Shown piece by piece: positions 36,829-46,603 of a stretch of 64,000 nt of DNA. This stretch comes from Lyngbya sp. PCC 8106. Its GTDB lineage: Bacteria > Cyanobacteriota > Cyanobacteriia > Cyanobacteriales > Microcoleaceae. The stretch is from positions 66,197 through 130,196 of the forward strand of contig NZ_AAVU01000019.1 of the NCBI RefSeq assembly GCF_000169095.1, written 5' to 3'. A program made the position numbers and the translations under genes. Below the pieces are notes generated by a model. It was not told the DNA's origin. It was given only the letters and a program-made list of their open reading frames with translations, and did not search any database. How positions within the stretch are numbered: position 1 is the stretch's first letter; each line of letters opens with the position of its first letter.

Positions 36829-38553
36829 TTACTCATCCAACAACGAAGAAGACTTCGCTTGCGAGAGGGGAACACCATCTTGTTTACCCCGAGTTGAACC
36901 ATTCGTTGCTTTTAAGCGTTCACGAATCGCTAGAGTTTTCTTCATTCCATAGTCGTAGGGGCCAGTTCTGAGTACGGGTGTACCTACAAAGTTCTCAATC
37001 GGCGGAGGAGAAGTTGTCATCCATTCTAGAGTCAGTCCATCCCAAGGATTATCCGGGGCTAAGGGGCCTTTGAACCAACTCCAAATCGCATTAATTAAGA
37101 ACGGAATGGTGGAAACCGCTAACACCGCAGTCCCAATGGTGCAGATCATATTGATATCGGCATATTTGGGGTCATACATCGCCACCCGACGGGGCATTCC
37201 TTGTAACCCCAGATAGTGCATGGGTAAGAAGGTTAACGTTGTCCCAATGAAGGTCAAAATGAAGTGAACAATACCCAGGGGTTCATTCAGCATCCGTCCG
37301 ACCATTTTGGGGAACCAATGATAAATTCCCGAATAGATCGCAAATACCGCCCCACCAAACAGAACATAGTGGAAGTGAGCAACTACAAAATAGCTGTCGT
37401 GAACGTGAATATCAAAAGGAACAGATGCCAACATGATTCCCGCTACCCCAGCAATCACAAAGGTAGACAGGAAACCCATTGCAAACAGCATGGCACTGTT
37501 GAGGCGCAGTTTACCGCCCCAAATCGTTGCCAGCCACCCAAACACCTTAATTCCGGTGGGAACCGCGATGATCATTGTGGCGATCATAAAGAACATCCGC
37601 AACCAACCGGGAGTTCCACTGGTGAACATATGGTGCGCCCAGACAATTAAGCCTAAGAAGCTAATCGCCAGACTGGAAAAGGCGATCGCATGATAACCAA
37701 AAATCGGCTTGCGAGCATGAACCGGAATCACATCAGAGATTACCCCAAAGAAGGGCAGAACCATGATATAAACCGCCGGGTGCGAATAGAACCAGAATAA
37801 ATGTTGGTAAACTACCGGATCACCTCCTCCGGCTGGGTTAAAGAAGTTCGTCCCGGCCAGTAAGTCAAACGATAGGAGTACCAACGCACCTGCAAGTACA
37901 GGAGTCGAGAGTAAGATTAAGGCGGAAACGGCGATCATCGCCCAGCACATCAGGGGCATATCATACAAGCCCATGCTCGGAATCCGCATTTTGAAAATGG
38001 TGATCACAAAATTGAGTCCACCCAAGATCGAAGCCGTTCCAGCCAGCAGAACGCTCATAATCCAGAGTTCTTGGCCGATTTTACCCGACACCAAACTTAA
38101 AGGGGGATAAGCAGTCCAACCCGCTTGCGGGGCGTTTTGAATCACCAAACTCACCAACAGCAAGATTCCAGACGGGGGAACCAGCCAGAAGGCGACGGCG
38201 TTCAGTTTGGGAAACGCCATATCTCTCGCCCCGATCATTAAGGGGATCAGATAGTTGGCAAAACCCGCACCCGCAGGCACGATCCACAGGAAGATCATGA
38301 TCGTTCCGTGCAGGGTGAACAGGCTGTTGTATATTTCCGGCGTGACGAAATCCGGATCGGGTGTTGCGAGTTCAACACGAATTACACCAGCCATCACGCC
38401 TCCGATTAGGAAGAAGATGAAGGCGGTGACAATATACTGAATGCCAATGACTTTGTGATCGGTACTAAAACCAAAAAAGTCTCGCCAGTGTCTTTCCTGA
38501 TGAGCATGAGATTCAGGAAGATTGGTGCTTACATCTAACTGTGCTTGTGTCAT
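36829..38553 (-). CDS. ctaD: Cytochrome c oxidase subunit I
   Basis: 574 residues from ATG 38553, where the conserved amino terminus MTQAQ...HWRDFFGFSTDHKVIGIQYI begins; the longer open frame to 38646 looks untranslated. Twelve membrane helices hold the heme a, heme a3 and CuB ligands: HGTIMIFLWIVPAG, FYSHPAVYIMVLP, AHHMFTSG and HDSYFVVAHFHYVL. The YSHPAVY sequence, lacking the glutamate of HPEVY, marks an A2-type proton channel. It reduces O2 with electrons from CuA of CtaC. It is the middle gene of ctaCDE. The C-terminal tail (about 545-574) is polar and unconserved. Confidence 0.97.
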   Translation of the reverse strand: MTQAQLDVSTNLPESHAHQERHWRDFFGFSTDHKVIGIQYIVTAFIFFLIGGVMAGVIRVELATPDPDFVTPEIYNSLFTLHGTIMIFLWIVPAGAGFANYLIPLMIGARDMAFPKLNAVAFWLVPPSGILLLVSLVIQNAPQAGWTAYPPLSLVSGKIGQELWIMSVLLAGTASILGGLNFVITIFKMRIPSMGLYDMPLMCWAMIAVSALILLSTPVLAGALVLLSFDLLAGTNFFNPAGGGDPVVYQHLFWFYSHPAVYIMVLPFFGVISDVIPVHARKPIFGYHAIAFSSLAISFLGLIVWAHHMFTSGTPGWLRMFFMIATMIIAVPTGIKVFGWLATIWGGKLRLNSAMLFAMGFLSTFVIAGVAGIMLASVPFDIHVHDSYFVVAHFHYVLFGGAVFAIYSGIYHWFPKMVGRMLNEPLGIVHFILTFIGTTLTFLPMHYLGLQGMPRRVAMYDPKYADINMICTIGTAVLAVSTIPFLINAIWSWFKGPLAPDNPWDGLTLEWMTTSPPPIENFVGTPVLRTGPYDYGMKKTLAIRERLKATNGSTRGKQDGVPLSQAKSSSLLDE

Positions 38554-38831
38554 GGGAAAAGAAAAAAAGATGAAAACGGATAAAAAGTGGTTGTAACGGA
38601 TTACCTCTATACTGGGCTGCAAAAATGTTTGCTTCCCCGCGATCACTTAATCCGTTTTTTGTCATCGGTTTCTAGCAAAAGTTGAGAATTCGACAATTCC
38701 CAAATCCGTTCTAGAGGGAAATTGAGTGATAATTTCAGGGTTTGACGTTGCAGGTAACGTCTATCTGGGTTGGAGGTGTCAGGTAAGGTGAGTTAACACG
38801 CAAACCTAATTCACCTCTAACCTCAAAGGGG

Positions 38832-39833
38832 TTACTGGGGATGAACTTCTGTCTGGATTTGTGCCAGGAGTTCCTCATTTACACCCATTTCTTCTGCATA
38901 AGGGGCGAGAAACTCACTGTTTGACATTTCAGAAGGCTTCACGGCTAAAGTTTCCGCTAAGTTCGGATTTTGAGCCACAGCGTTTTCTTGAACCCAGGCT
39001 TGATAGTCTTCCGGAGTCTGAACAATCATCTGAGTTCTCATCGCGCCATGATAGCCTCCGCACAGTTCTGCACAGACAACCGCATAGGTTCCCACTTTTG
39101 TCGTTTTGAACCGTAGTTCTGTGGTCATACCGGGGATCGCATCTTGCTTCAGACGCAATTCGGGTAACCAGAAAGCGTGAATGACATCTTGGGCGTTGAT
39201 GTTGAGTTGTACATCTTGACCGACGGGAACGTGCAGTTCACCTGCTATGACGCCACTATCGGCGTAGTTGAATAACCAGGCGTATTGCAGCCCCGAAACA
39301 TCAACCACAACATCTGCATTTTGACCCAGTTCATCGGGACGGGCGCCAATTCCCAAAGCAATTTGAGAACGTTCGCCTGGGGAAGTTGCCCCATTTTCTC
39401 CCGGTAAAGGGGCGGCGATCGCGCTTCCTCGCATTTTGGCGTGCGCTTCCATCGAGTGTTGACCCGACACCATGGGGTCAAGTCCACCCATTTGGTTATA
39501 GATCTCGAAACTATAAATCCCGACGGCTAACACGGTAACAGCGGGAATTGCTGTCCACAGAATTTCTAGCGATAAGTTGCCATGAATGGGTGGCCCATCG
39601 CTGTTATCACCGGGACGACGGCGAAATTTAAAAAATGCAATGACCAGAACTCCCTGAACGAGCAGGGTTAAGCCAAAAGAAATCGTTAGCATTAGTTGAA
39701 ATAAGCTATCGACACTTGAAGCTTCTGCTGATGCCGCAGCAGGCATAAGACCGTTATTTTGGCCGTACCAGAGGCTGATGAGCGTTATGGCGATCCCAAA
39801 CAGCATGGTTAAGATTGAACCGGGAATGTTCAC
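38832..39833 (-). CDS. ctaC: Cytochrome c oxidase subunit II
   Basis: 333 residues; GTG start at 39833 behind AGGAGGT, which decides the start. Two N-terminal membrane helices (MNIPGSILTMLFGIAITLISLW and LFQLMLTISFGLTLLVQGVLVIAFF) anchor a lumen-facing cupredoxin domain. The CuA site is visible as HAFWLPELRLKQDAIPG and CAELCGGYHGAMR. The aromatic patch reads QYAWLFNY, with Tyr for the first Trp of the usual QWxW. It accepts electrons from cytochrome c6 or plastocyanin and passes them to CtaD. First gene of ctaC-ctaD-ctaE. Confidence 0.97.
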   Translation of the reverse strand: MNIPGSILTMLFGIAITLISLWYGQNNGLMPAAASAEASSVDSLFQLMLTISFGLTLLVQGVLVIAFFKFRRRPGDNSDGPPIHGNLSLEILWTAIPAVTVLAVGIYSFEIYNQMGGLDPMVSGQHSMEAHAKMRGSAIAAPLPGENGATSPGERSQIALGIGARPDELGQNADVVVDVSGLQYAWLFNYADSGVIAGELHVPVGQDVQLNINAQDVIHAFWLPELRLKQDAIPGMTTELRFKTTKVGTYAVVCAELCGGYHGAMRTQMIVQTPEDYQAWVQENAVAQNPNLAETLAVKPSEMSNSEFLAPYAEEMGVNEELLAQIQTEVHPQ

Positions 39834-40440
39834 TGTGATACCTCCTTAGTTTGGCACTCCCTTGTTTTTATACACTAGAGATCTGCGATGCAATTTTGTC
39901 TAGTGAATGATGATTTTAGACCGGGGTGATGGGGAAATTGGGGATAATGAGAAGACTATTAATGGCAAAATCTGTTCAATTTTTAACCTAAAACCTCACT
40001 CTATAAGGTATAGCAGATCACCAAGACAAGCTGTCTTATTTACTAATTCTTAGACTTTTCTTTAGGATTCCGCCTAATCTGAATCTGAAGTCACAGTAAT
40101 AATACAAACCTCATTGCTTTTCTGAATTCAAATTAACATTTTTCTTAAAAATATTTCAGGTGAGGTTTACATAACTTAATAAACAAATAAAATCCGAAAA
40201 CTTTGTAAAAGTCTGTCCATCTGCCGATTGTGTCGCTAAGGTAGATCAGTAGAACCGTGAATCCAGACTAGAGATTTAATGATGAGTGATTAATCGATGG
40301 GGTATGAGGATAAAAAAGACCAATGGCAAAATCAATCCGTTAACCTGGAGAGTCCTCTAAGGAGTTGGGTTGTCAACAGCACAAAGCTTAGAGACAAAAG
40401 CTCAAACATTCATTGTCAATTCAAACTATAGACAGAATTC
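39834..40440. promoter_or_regulatory. Divergent control region between ctaC and ctaA
   Basis: About 600 bp with no gene, separating the ctaCDE and ctaAB transcripts. AATGGCAAAATC occurs twice (about 39960 and 40322), each within a similar GATGGGG...GGATAA...TTAACCT context, so part of the region is an imperfect direct repeat of about 50 bp. Specific promoter boxes are not obvious by eye. Confidence 0.45.
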
Positions 40441-41382
40441 ATGGCTAATACTGTCCTTCACAACAGAAATATTTCTACTGACGTTCAGCCCGCCGATCGC
40501 ATTCGTCGCCTGGTCTGGAAACTCTGTATTGCCACTTTAATTTTAATGGCGATCGGCAGTGCCACACGAGTAATGAATGCGGGTCTGGCTTGCCCGGACT
40601 GGCCCCTGTGTTATGGTCAATTGGTGCCAACGGCTCAAATGAACTTACAGGTGTTTCTAGAGTGGTTTCACCGTCTAGATGCCGCCATCATCGGTTTCGG
40701 GGCGCTGGCTCTGTGTGGCTTATCCTGGTGGTATCGACAAGAGTTACCCAAATGGCTACCTTGGGCTTCTACCTTTGCCCTGAGTTTGATTGTGTTTCAA
40801 GGTATTCTCGGTGGCTTAACAGTAACTGAACTTCTACGGTTTGATATCGTCACCGCTCATCTCGGAACTGCCCTGTTATTTTTCACCACCTTGCTGATCA
40901 TCGGCTGTTCGATGATGCCCTACAAAGGCACAGGCCAGTGTGGAAAACTCCCTTGGGTAAGTTTAACAGCAGCAATTTTAGTTTATCTTCAAAGTTTGAT
41001 CGGCGGATTGGTTGCCTCTCAATGGGCATTACACCAATGTTTCGGCGGCACTCAACTCTGTACCGTCATGAATAGCCACATTGCAGGGGTTGTTCCTCCT
41101 ACCGTTGCCACCTTAATTGTTGTGTTTTTAGCATGGCGAACTTCAGCTTTGCATCCAATGCTACGAAACTTAGCGAACTGGGCTGGTATTTGTGTAATAG
41201 CTCAGATTGCAGTGGGAGTTGCCACCTTCCGCCTACATCTGCAAGTTGAACCTCTAACTGTTACTCATCAAGTGATTGCAGCCACATTGCTCGGAATACT
41301 GATTGCTTTGACCGTTCTGGCCTTTCGCGATCGCAACAGCCATAAAACAAGCAATACGTTCATCCCTTCAGCCAAGTCCTAA
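40441..41382 (+). CDS. ctaA: Heme A synthase (CtaA/COX15)
   Basis: 313 residues with eight hydrophobic segments. Family signatures: SATRVMNAGLACPDWPLCYGQLVP in the first loop with the paired cysteines, EWFHRLDAAIIGF (heme-ligand histidine), TAHLGTALLFF, SHIAGVVPPTVA and THQVIAATLLGILIAL. It oxidises the heme O methyl to a formyl group to make heme A for the aa3 oxidase. It precedes ctaB by about 70 bp on the same strand and diverges from ctaCDE, so the whole oxidase locus is together. Confidence 0.95.
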   Translation: MANTVLHNRNISTDVQPADRIRRLVWKLCIATLILMAIGSATRVMNAGLACPDWPLCYGQLVPTAQMNLQVFLEWFHRLDAAIIGFGALALCGLSWWYRQELPKWLPWASTFALSLIVFQGILGGLTVTELLRFDIVTAHLGTALLFFTTLLIIGCSMMPYKGTGQCGKLPWVSLTAAILVYLQSLIGGLVASQWALHQCFGGTQLCTVMNSHIAGVVPPTVATLIVVFLAWRTSALHPMLRNLANWAGICVIAQIAVGVATFRLHLQVEPLTVTHQVIAATLLGILIALTVLAFRDRNSHKTSNTFIPSAKS

Positions 41383-41450
41383 CTTAGAATTTGGAACTCT
41401 GAATGAATTAACTCATTCCCCATCGAAGAACACTTCACAAGAGAAAATCA

Positions 41451-42452
41451 ATGCAAGAGATTATTAGCAACAGCAGCGCTCGGCGCCACGAAAACTTGAT
41501 ACAAGTGGTTCAGAGTTACTATCAACTTACTAAACCTAGAATTATTCTTCTACTCCTGATCACCACCGCCGCCGGGATGTGGTTAGCAGCCAAAGGAGAA
41601 GTTGATCCCCTGTTATTGGTGATTACTCTGGCGAGTGGTACTTTTGCCGCAGGTTCAGCCAACACCATCAACTGTATCTATGACAGCGACATCGACTACA
41701 TCATGGAACGGACACGCTGGAGGCCGATTCCCTCTGGACGAGTCAAACCCCGTCATGCTTTATTCTTTGCGATCGCTCTAGCGGTTCTTTCCTTTTCCTT
41801 ACTGACTGTATTTGCCAACCTATTGGCAGCCGTATTAGCGATGTTAGGCATTGCCTTCTATGTCGTGATCTACACCCATTGGTTAAAGCGCAATAGTGTT
41901 CAAAATATTGTCATTGGTGGTGCAGCCGGTGCCATTCCTCCTTTAGTCGGTTGGGCAGCAGTTACTGGAGATTTAAGCTGGGCGGCTTGGCTTCTATTTC
42001 TGATCATCTTTTTGTGGACTCCCCCTCATTTCTGGGCGTTGGCAATTATGATTCGCGATGAATATAAAGAAGTCGGTGTTCCCATGTTACCTGTGATTGC
42101 CGGAGATGAACCCACTGCCAAACAAATCTGGGTTTACACTTTAATTATGATTCCCTTCACCTTCATGCTGGTTTATCCTTTACATACCAGTGGTATCGTT
42201 TACGCCGCGATCGCTTTGGGTTTAGGAGCTATTTTTGTTCAGAAAGCTTGGCAGTTGTTACAGTCTCCTGAAGATCAAAAAGTTGCTCGTTCTTTGTTTA
42301 AATATTCCATCTTGTACATGATGTTGCTTTGTACTGGAATGGTGATTGATAGTTTACCCGTGACTCATCACATTGTTACCGCTTTCGGCGATCATTTCCA
42401 CAGTTGGATGGGTAGTGCCGTTGCCATGGTTTCATCGATTTGTCAGGGATAA
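41451..42452 (+). CDS. ctaB: Protoheme IX farnesyltransferase (heme O synthase)
   Basis: 333 residues of the UbiA prenyltransferase superfamily. The first aspartate-rich motif is NTINCIYDSDIDYIMERTRWRPIPSGRV, with the CtaB-typical R-T-x-x-R-P. The second loop has GVPMLPVIAGDEPTAKQIWVYT, and HFWALAIMIRDEYKEVGVPML is present. Eight to nine membrane helices follow. It adds farnesyl to protoheme to give heme O, the substrate of CtaA just upstream. ATG lies in a cyanobacterial-type context without strong SD. A terminator follows at 42487. Confidence 0.96.
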   Translation: MQEIISNSSARRHENLIQVVQSYYQLTKPRIILLLLITTAAGMWLAAKGEVDPLLLVITLASGTFAAGSANTINCIYDSDIDYIMERTRWRPIPSGRVKPRHALFFAIALAVLSFSLLTVFANLLAAVLAMLGIAFYVVIYTHWLKRNSVQNIVIGGAAGAIPPLVGWAAVTGDLSWAAWLLFLIIFLWTPPHFWALAIMIRDEYKEVGVPMLPVIAGDEPTAKQIWVYTLIMIPFTFMLVYPLHTSGIVYAAIALGLGAIFVQKAWQLLQSPEDQKVARSLFKYSILYMMLLCTGMVIDSLPVTHHIVTAFGDHFHSWMGSAVAMVSSICQG

Positions 42453-42486
42453 CCCTCAAAAGATAACAACTGAATAAAATCACTTT

Positions 42487-42520
42487 CAGGTAGGCATCGT
42501 TTGTCTACCTGTTTGTTTTG
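42487..42520 (+). terminator. Terminator after ctaB
   Basis: CAGGTAG (42487-42493) pairs with CTACCTG (42505-42511), followed by TTTGTTTTG. It separates ctaAB from hfq. Confidence 0.65.
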
Positions 42521-42639
42521 AACTAGAGTTTGAACTAGACATAGAATTTTTGCATAAACTGACACTCAACCTTCTATCAGGTCTTCGGCAGGTTAAGATA
42601 AAATTTGTCTTATCCTTCACCCCCAAAAACAAATCCATC

Positions 42640-42852
42640 ATGTCTGACTTTGACACAGGTTTACCCAGTATTCGCCAAGTTCAAACCTATACTCAAGAGA
42701 AACAGCCGATCGAAATCAAGCTACTCACGAATGATATCCTTGTAGGCACCGTATTTTGGCAAGATCATCACTGTATCTGCCTCCAAGACGAACATCAACA
42801 ACCGATACTCGTTTGGCGACAGGCGATCGCTTATATTAAACCTCAGATCTAA
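42640..42852 (+). CDS. hfq: Cyanobacterial Hfq
   Basis: 70 residues from ATG 42640; the longer open frame upstream is not conserved. MSDFDTGLPSIRQVQTYTQEKQPIEIKLLTNDILVGTVFWQDHHCICLQDEHQQPILVWRQAIAYIKPQ matches the short cyanobacterial Hfq, an Sm-fold hexamer with altered RNA-binding residues. In Synechocystis it binds the pilus ATPase PilB1 and is needed for type IV pilus function (established knowledge). Its last four bases overlap the convergent antiporter gene's stop. Confidence 0.93.
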   Translation: MSDFDTGLPSIRQVQTYTQEKQPIEIKLLTNDILVGTVFWQDHHCICLQDEHQQPILVWRQAIAYIKPQI

Positions 42853-45182
42853 AGCGTGGCTGGTTGTTTCGTTTCCGAGGGATTGCTTTCGGTTTTTGTT
42901 GAAGATGCAACTGTTTTAGCATTCCCTGAAGTCATAATTGGAATGAGATCACAACGAACCTGATTTAGATTTTGGAAACCACCACACAGCAACAAGTGAT
43001 CGCCAGCTTGTAAGTCCATTGTCGGATGAGGCCAACGCATAAATTTTCCTTCACGGCGTAAGGCTTGCACTTGAACACTGTAGCGTCGAAGTAAATCAAT
43101 TTCTGCTAAGGTTTTCCCAATCGCCAGACTATTTTCGAGGACTACTAACCACTGACAAGACACACTATCAGAGGGAAGTTTAACCTCTCCTTTTGCCAGT
43201 TGATCTAAAATCCCTAAAGCTTCGGGTTCTCCCACTAATAGTAAACGATCACCTTTTTCCAGCGTTGTATTACTATTGGGATAATCAATTTCTTCTCCAT
43301 TAGATCGGCGAATTGCCATCACACTTACTCCACTGAGATGACGTAAATCCGTTTGTTGAATCGTCATTTTTTCTAAGGGAGAACCTTCGGGGAGAGTGTA
43401 CCATTTACTATTCATATTTTGCGCCGCCTGCTGTAAGTTGCGAGAAATTTTTACAGGAGATTCTTCTGGGCGGAGATCGAGGTAATGACTGTTGCGAATT
43501 TTCTGGGTTTGTTGTTGAATTTGATTGAGGGGTAATCCCATACTCACCAACAAATGAGTTGATAATTCTAAACTGGCTTCAAATTCGGGTTGTACGACTT
43601 CTTTGGCGCCCAAATGGTACAACAGTTCGATATCTTTATCTCGGTATGCCATCACGGTAATATCGAGGTCCGGTGAATATTCTAGCGATCGCTTTAAACA
43701 CAGTCGAGTATTCATCGGATCAGGAAGCGCAATTGCCATTGTACAGGCGCGATCAACTCCAGCCGCTTCTAACACATGAGAACTTGCAGCATTCCCATAC
43801 AAATAGGGAATTTTAGCATGGCGCAACTCTTGAATTTTCCGTTCAGAATGATCAATGACAGTCACGGGATAGTCATGATTAGTCAAGATTTGTACCAAGT
43901 TTCGTCCCACTCGTCCATACCCACAAACAATCACATGATTTTGTTGAGGTAAATCGTCAGAAATTGCAATGGGTAAAGAGGTTTCTTCTAAGAGTGCAAA
44001 CAACCAAGGTACATTTTCCATCCAGTCTAATAGACGAGGAATCAGTTGTAAGACAAAAGGAGTAATCACTAAGGTTACGGCTGTTGTTCCTAAAATTAGG
44101 AGATAAACTCGACGAGAAACTAAGCCTAAACCTTGTCCGGCGCTGGCGAGTACAAAAGAAAATTCTCCAATTTGAGCGAGTCCTAATCCGACAATAATTG
44201 AGGATTTAATGGTATAACCAAAACTCCGAACAATCGGAATAATAATCAGTGATTTTCCCAGCACAACCAGACAAACTAATCCTAAAATCAGTTCTAAATG
44301 TTGCCACAAGAAAACCGGATCAATTAACATTCCTACAGCAACAAAAAATAAAGCGGCAAAAATATCACGCAGGGGTTCAACATAAGTCAGGGTTTGATCG
44401 GCGTATTCTACCTCAGAAATCATTAACCCGGCGACAAAAGCCCCCATTTCAATTGAAAATCCTAAATGTTCAGTTAATAACGCAATTCCTAAACATAAAA
44501 CAACCACACCTAATAAAAACAATTCGCGGCTTTCAGTTTGAGCCAAAAAACGCAATAATGAGGGGATAATCCAAATACCCGCAGCAACAGCACCAAGCGC
44601 AAATAATCCAATTAACAATAAACTACGCCCAACGGCTAAACCCAGGGCTTCGGGGGGTTGATCTAAAGCAGGCAGAACCGCTAACATTAAGCCTAAAGCT
44701 AAATCCTGCACCACCAACATTCCCAACATCACTTGACCATGAGGGGTGGTGGTTTCGTTCCGTTCCATCAAACATTTGAGGACAACCGCCGTTGAGGAAA
44801 GGGATAAAATTGCCCCGAGAAAGATGCCTTGAACCGGAGAACTCACCCAACCCACACCCAGAGAAACAACGGTTGTCAGCAGCATAGTTAGGACAATTTG
44901 TAAACCCCCGCCCCCTAAACTGATCCCTTGCACTTTCTTGAGTTCGGCAAAAGAAAACTCTACACCGAGGGCGAATAGCAGAAACGCCACCCCAAACTGG
45001 GCAAGGGTTTCGACTTGTATTAACTCTTTGATTACACCCAGTCCCGAAGGGCCAATGACGACACCGCCAATCAGATAACCCAAGAGGGCAGGTTGTTTCA
45101 GCAAAGAGGCGAGTAAACCTCCGGCTGTGGCGGCGGCGAGAACGATCACTAAATCAACAATTAATCTAAAGTCTTCTTGCAC
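42849..45182 (-). CDS. CPA2 cation:proton antiporter, KefB-like, with TrkA-N and TrkA-C domains
   Basis: 777 residues from GTG 45182 (MQEDFRLIVDLVIVLAAATAGG), preferred over TTG 45203 because the conserved helix starts there. Residues about 5-385 are the Na+/H+-exchanger fold with about 12 helices (GYLIGGVVIGPSGLG, FLLFALGVEFSF, GAILSLSSTAVVLK). About 410-525 is an RCK/TrkA-N domain, HVIVCGYGRVGRNLVQIL, a dinucleotide site. The C-terminal part (about 595-760) has two TrkA-C-like modules, GDRLLLVGEPEALGILD and GDHLLLCGG. It probably exchanges K+ or Na+ for protons under nucleotide control. It converges with hfq with a 4-bp overlap. The tail is low complexity. Confidence 0.9.
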   Translation of the reverse strand: MQEDFRLIVDLVIVLAAATAGGLLASLLKQPALLGYLIGGVVIGPSGLGVIKELIQVETLAQFGVAFLLFALGVEFSFAELKKVQGISLGGGGLQIVLTMLLTTVVSLGVGWVSSPVQGIFLGAILSLSSTAVVLKCLMERNETTTPHGQVMLGMLVVQDLALGLMLAVLPALDQPPEALGLAVGRSLLLIGLFALGAVAAGIWIIPSLLRFLAQTESRELFLLGVVVLCLGIALLTEHLGFSIEMGAFVAGLMISEVEYADQTLTYVEPLRDIFAALFFVAVGMLIDPVFLWQHLELILGLVCLVVLGKSLIIIPIVRSFGYTIKSSIIVGLGLAQIGEFSFVLASAGQGLGLVSRRVYLLILGTTAVTLVITPFVLQLIPRLLDWMENVPWLFALLEETSLPIAISDDLPQQNHVIVCGYGRVGRNLVQILTNHDYPVTVIDHSERKIQELRHAKIPYLYGNAASSHVLEAAGVDRACTMAIALPDPMNTRLCLKRSLEYSPDLDITVMAYRDKDIELLYHLGAKEVVQPEFEASLELSTHLLVSMGLPLNQIQQQTQKIRNSHYLDLRPEESPVKISRNLQQAAQNMNSKWYTLPEGSPLEKMTIQQTDLRHLSGVSVMAIRRSNGEEIDYPNSNTTLEKGDRLLLVGEPEALGILDQLAKGEVKLPSDSVSCQWLVVLENSLAIGKTLAEIDLLRRYSVQVQALRREGKFMRWPHPTMDLQAGDHLLLCGGFQNLNQVRCDLIPIMTSGNAKTVASSTKTESNPSETKQPATL

Positions 45183-45334
45183 GGATTTTAAATAAAACGA
45201 CAAAATGTAACAACGTGTTAATTAAATATTAGGGTAGCAACTCCAAGATGGGAGTGCCATATGGACAGGGAACCGATGACCGGGAAGAATGATCAATGAT
45301 CACGGGTGAGTGATAACTCAAAAGAGGTGTTTTA

Positions 45335-46255
45335 ATGAAAATTTTAAATGTATTCGCATTTTCCCCTTTTTCTAGCGGGGGGTTGAGAAAATCACGTTGG
45401 CTGAAAAGTTTGATGCTAGGTTTGATGACTGTCGGTTTGACCATGGCAATTCCGGCGAGCGCTTCTTTTCAAGTTCAGGTGAAGCCGTCTTCTCCGCAGT
45501 TAGGGGATACGGTTTCGGTGACTTTAAATGCAACGGGAAATACACCGAGTTCTAACCCTACTGTGGTATTAAATGGTAAAACTTATCCGATGTTTCCTCT
45601 CAGTGGAAATCGTTATCGAGCGTTAATCCCCACAATACCGTTAGATCAGCCCGGAACTCGACAACTCCAAGTCAGTGACGGAACTCAACAGCAGAGTCTC
45701 ACCGTACAAGTGCGCGATCGCAGTTTCCCTACCCAGTCTATTTGGCTGTCAGACGATAAGAACAGCATTCAGGGGACTGATTTTGAATTTGACCGAGTGG
45801 ATGCCTTCAAAGCGTTAGTCACGCCGGAAAAATACTGGAATGGGCCGTTTATGCGACCGAGTGAGGGTTATGTGAGTACCATTTATGGGGTGCGTCGCTA
45901 TTACAACGGTGAATTTGCTGAAGATTATTACCATCGAGGTGTTGACTATGCGGCGGGTACGGGTTCTCCGGTAATGGCGCCGGCGGCGGGTCGGATCGCG
46001 TTGGTGGGGTTAGAGTCTCAAGGTTTTGAACTACACGGGAATACGGTGGGGATTGATCATGGTCAAGGAGTTAGCAGTATTTTGATTCATCTCAGTCGGG
46101 TTGATGTCAAAGAAGGGGATATGGTGAAAGCTGGTCAAGTGATCGGTGGAGTGGGTTCGACGGGCATTTCCACCGGGCCGCATTTGCACTGGGGGTTATA
46201 TGTTCACGCTCAAGCGGTTGATCCGGTACCTTGGCGATATGAAGGGGTAGAGTAG
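45335..46255 (+). CDS. Secreted M23-family metallopeptidase
   Basis: 306 residues with a signal peptide (WLKSLMLGLMTVGLTMAIPASA, after a basic start). A beta-rich N-terminal domain (about 45-130) is followed by the LytM/M23 domain: YYHRGVDYAAGTGSPVMAPAAGRIALVG, GIDHGQGVSSILIHLSRVDVKEGDMVKAGQVIGGVGSTGISTGPHLHWGLYV. The zinc site HxxxD and HLHW are both complete, so it should cleave or bind peptidoglycan cross-links in the periplasm. GAGGTG stands before the ATG. It diverges from the antiporter gene. Confidence 0.92.
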   Translation: MKILNVFAFSPFSSGGLRKSRWLKSLMLGLMTVGLTMAIPASASFQVQVKPSSPQLGDTVSVTLNATGNTPSSNPTVVLNGKTYPMFPLSGNRYRALIPTIPLDQPGTRQLQVSDGTQQQSLTVQVRDRSFPTQSIWLSDDKNSIQGTDFEFDRVDAFKALVTPEKYWNGPFMRPSEGYVSTIYGVRRYYNGEFAEDYYHRGVDYAAGTGSPVMAPAAGRIALVGLESQGFELHGNTVGIDHGQGVSSILIHLSRVDVKEGDMVKAGQVIGGVGSTGISTGPHLHWGLYVHAQAVDPVPWRYEGVE

Positions 46256-46358
46256 GAGAAGATACTGAGGAGTTATTGTGATTCGCAGATGCTCGCTTCT
46301 AATTAAGAATCTTAACGCGATCGTAGAAAATGTTTTGATAAAATAGGGTTAATCGCAA

Positions 46359-46504
46359 TGACGACCCCCGCAGCCATTTTCAATGGGTTTCCCCGTCGTT
46401 AATCACGGGGCAATTGGCTGGTAGTCGTTAATTGTTTGGGGTTCATGGGTATAGCCCGTCAGGAACTCTGAACCCCGAAAATTGAAGATTTCAGGGTACG
46501 GGCT
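46359..46504 (+). ncRNA. Candidate structured RNA or DNA element
   Basis: Several strong pairings lie in this gene-free stretch: TGACGAC (46359-46365) with GTCGTTA (46424-46430); CAGCCA (46371-46376) with TGGCTG (46415-46420); inside, CCCCGT (46391-46396) with ACGGGG (46405-46410); then GGGGTTCA (46438-46445) with TGAACCCC (46469-46476), whose loop word AGCCCGT (46453-46459) can pair with ACGGGCT (46498-46504), a pseudoknot. A TAAAAT box at 46339-46344 could start transcription just before. I do not recognise the family. It could instead be the end of a mobile element that truncated the next gene. Strand is assumed. Confidence 0.4.
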
Positions 46505-46603
46505 GGTTGGGTAATTCTTGATAAACTCATCCGATGAAGTTAATTAGTTTTGCACTTCGCCGACAGTTAACGTTCCGAATTTAAAACAAAAGCTTAAGTC
46601 AAG

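Noticed and set aside
37264..37650. Plus-strand open frame inside ctaD
   Set aside because: It is antisense to conserved oxidase helices and has no family features.
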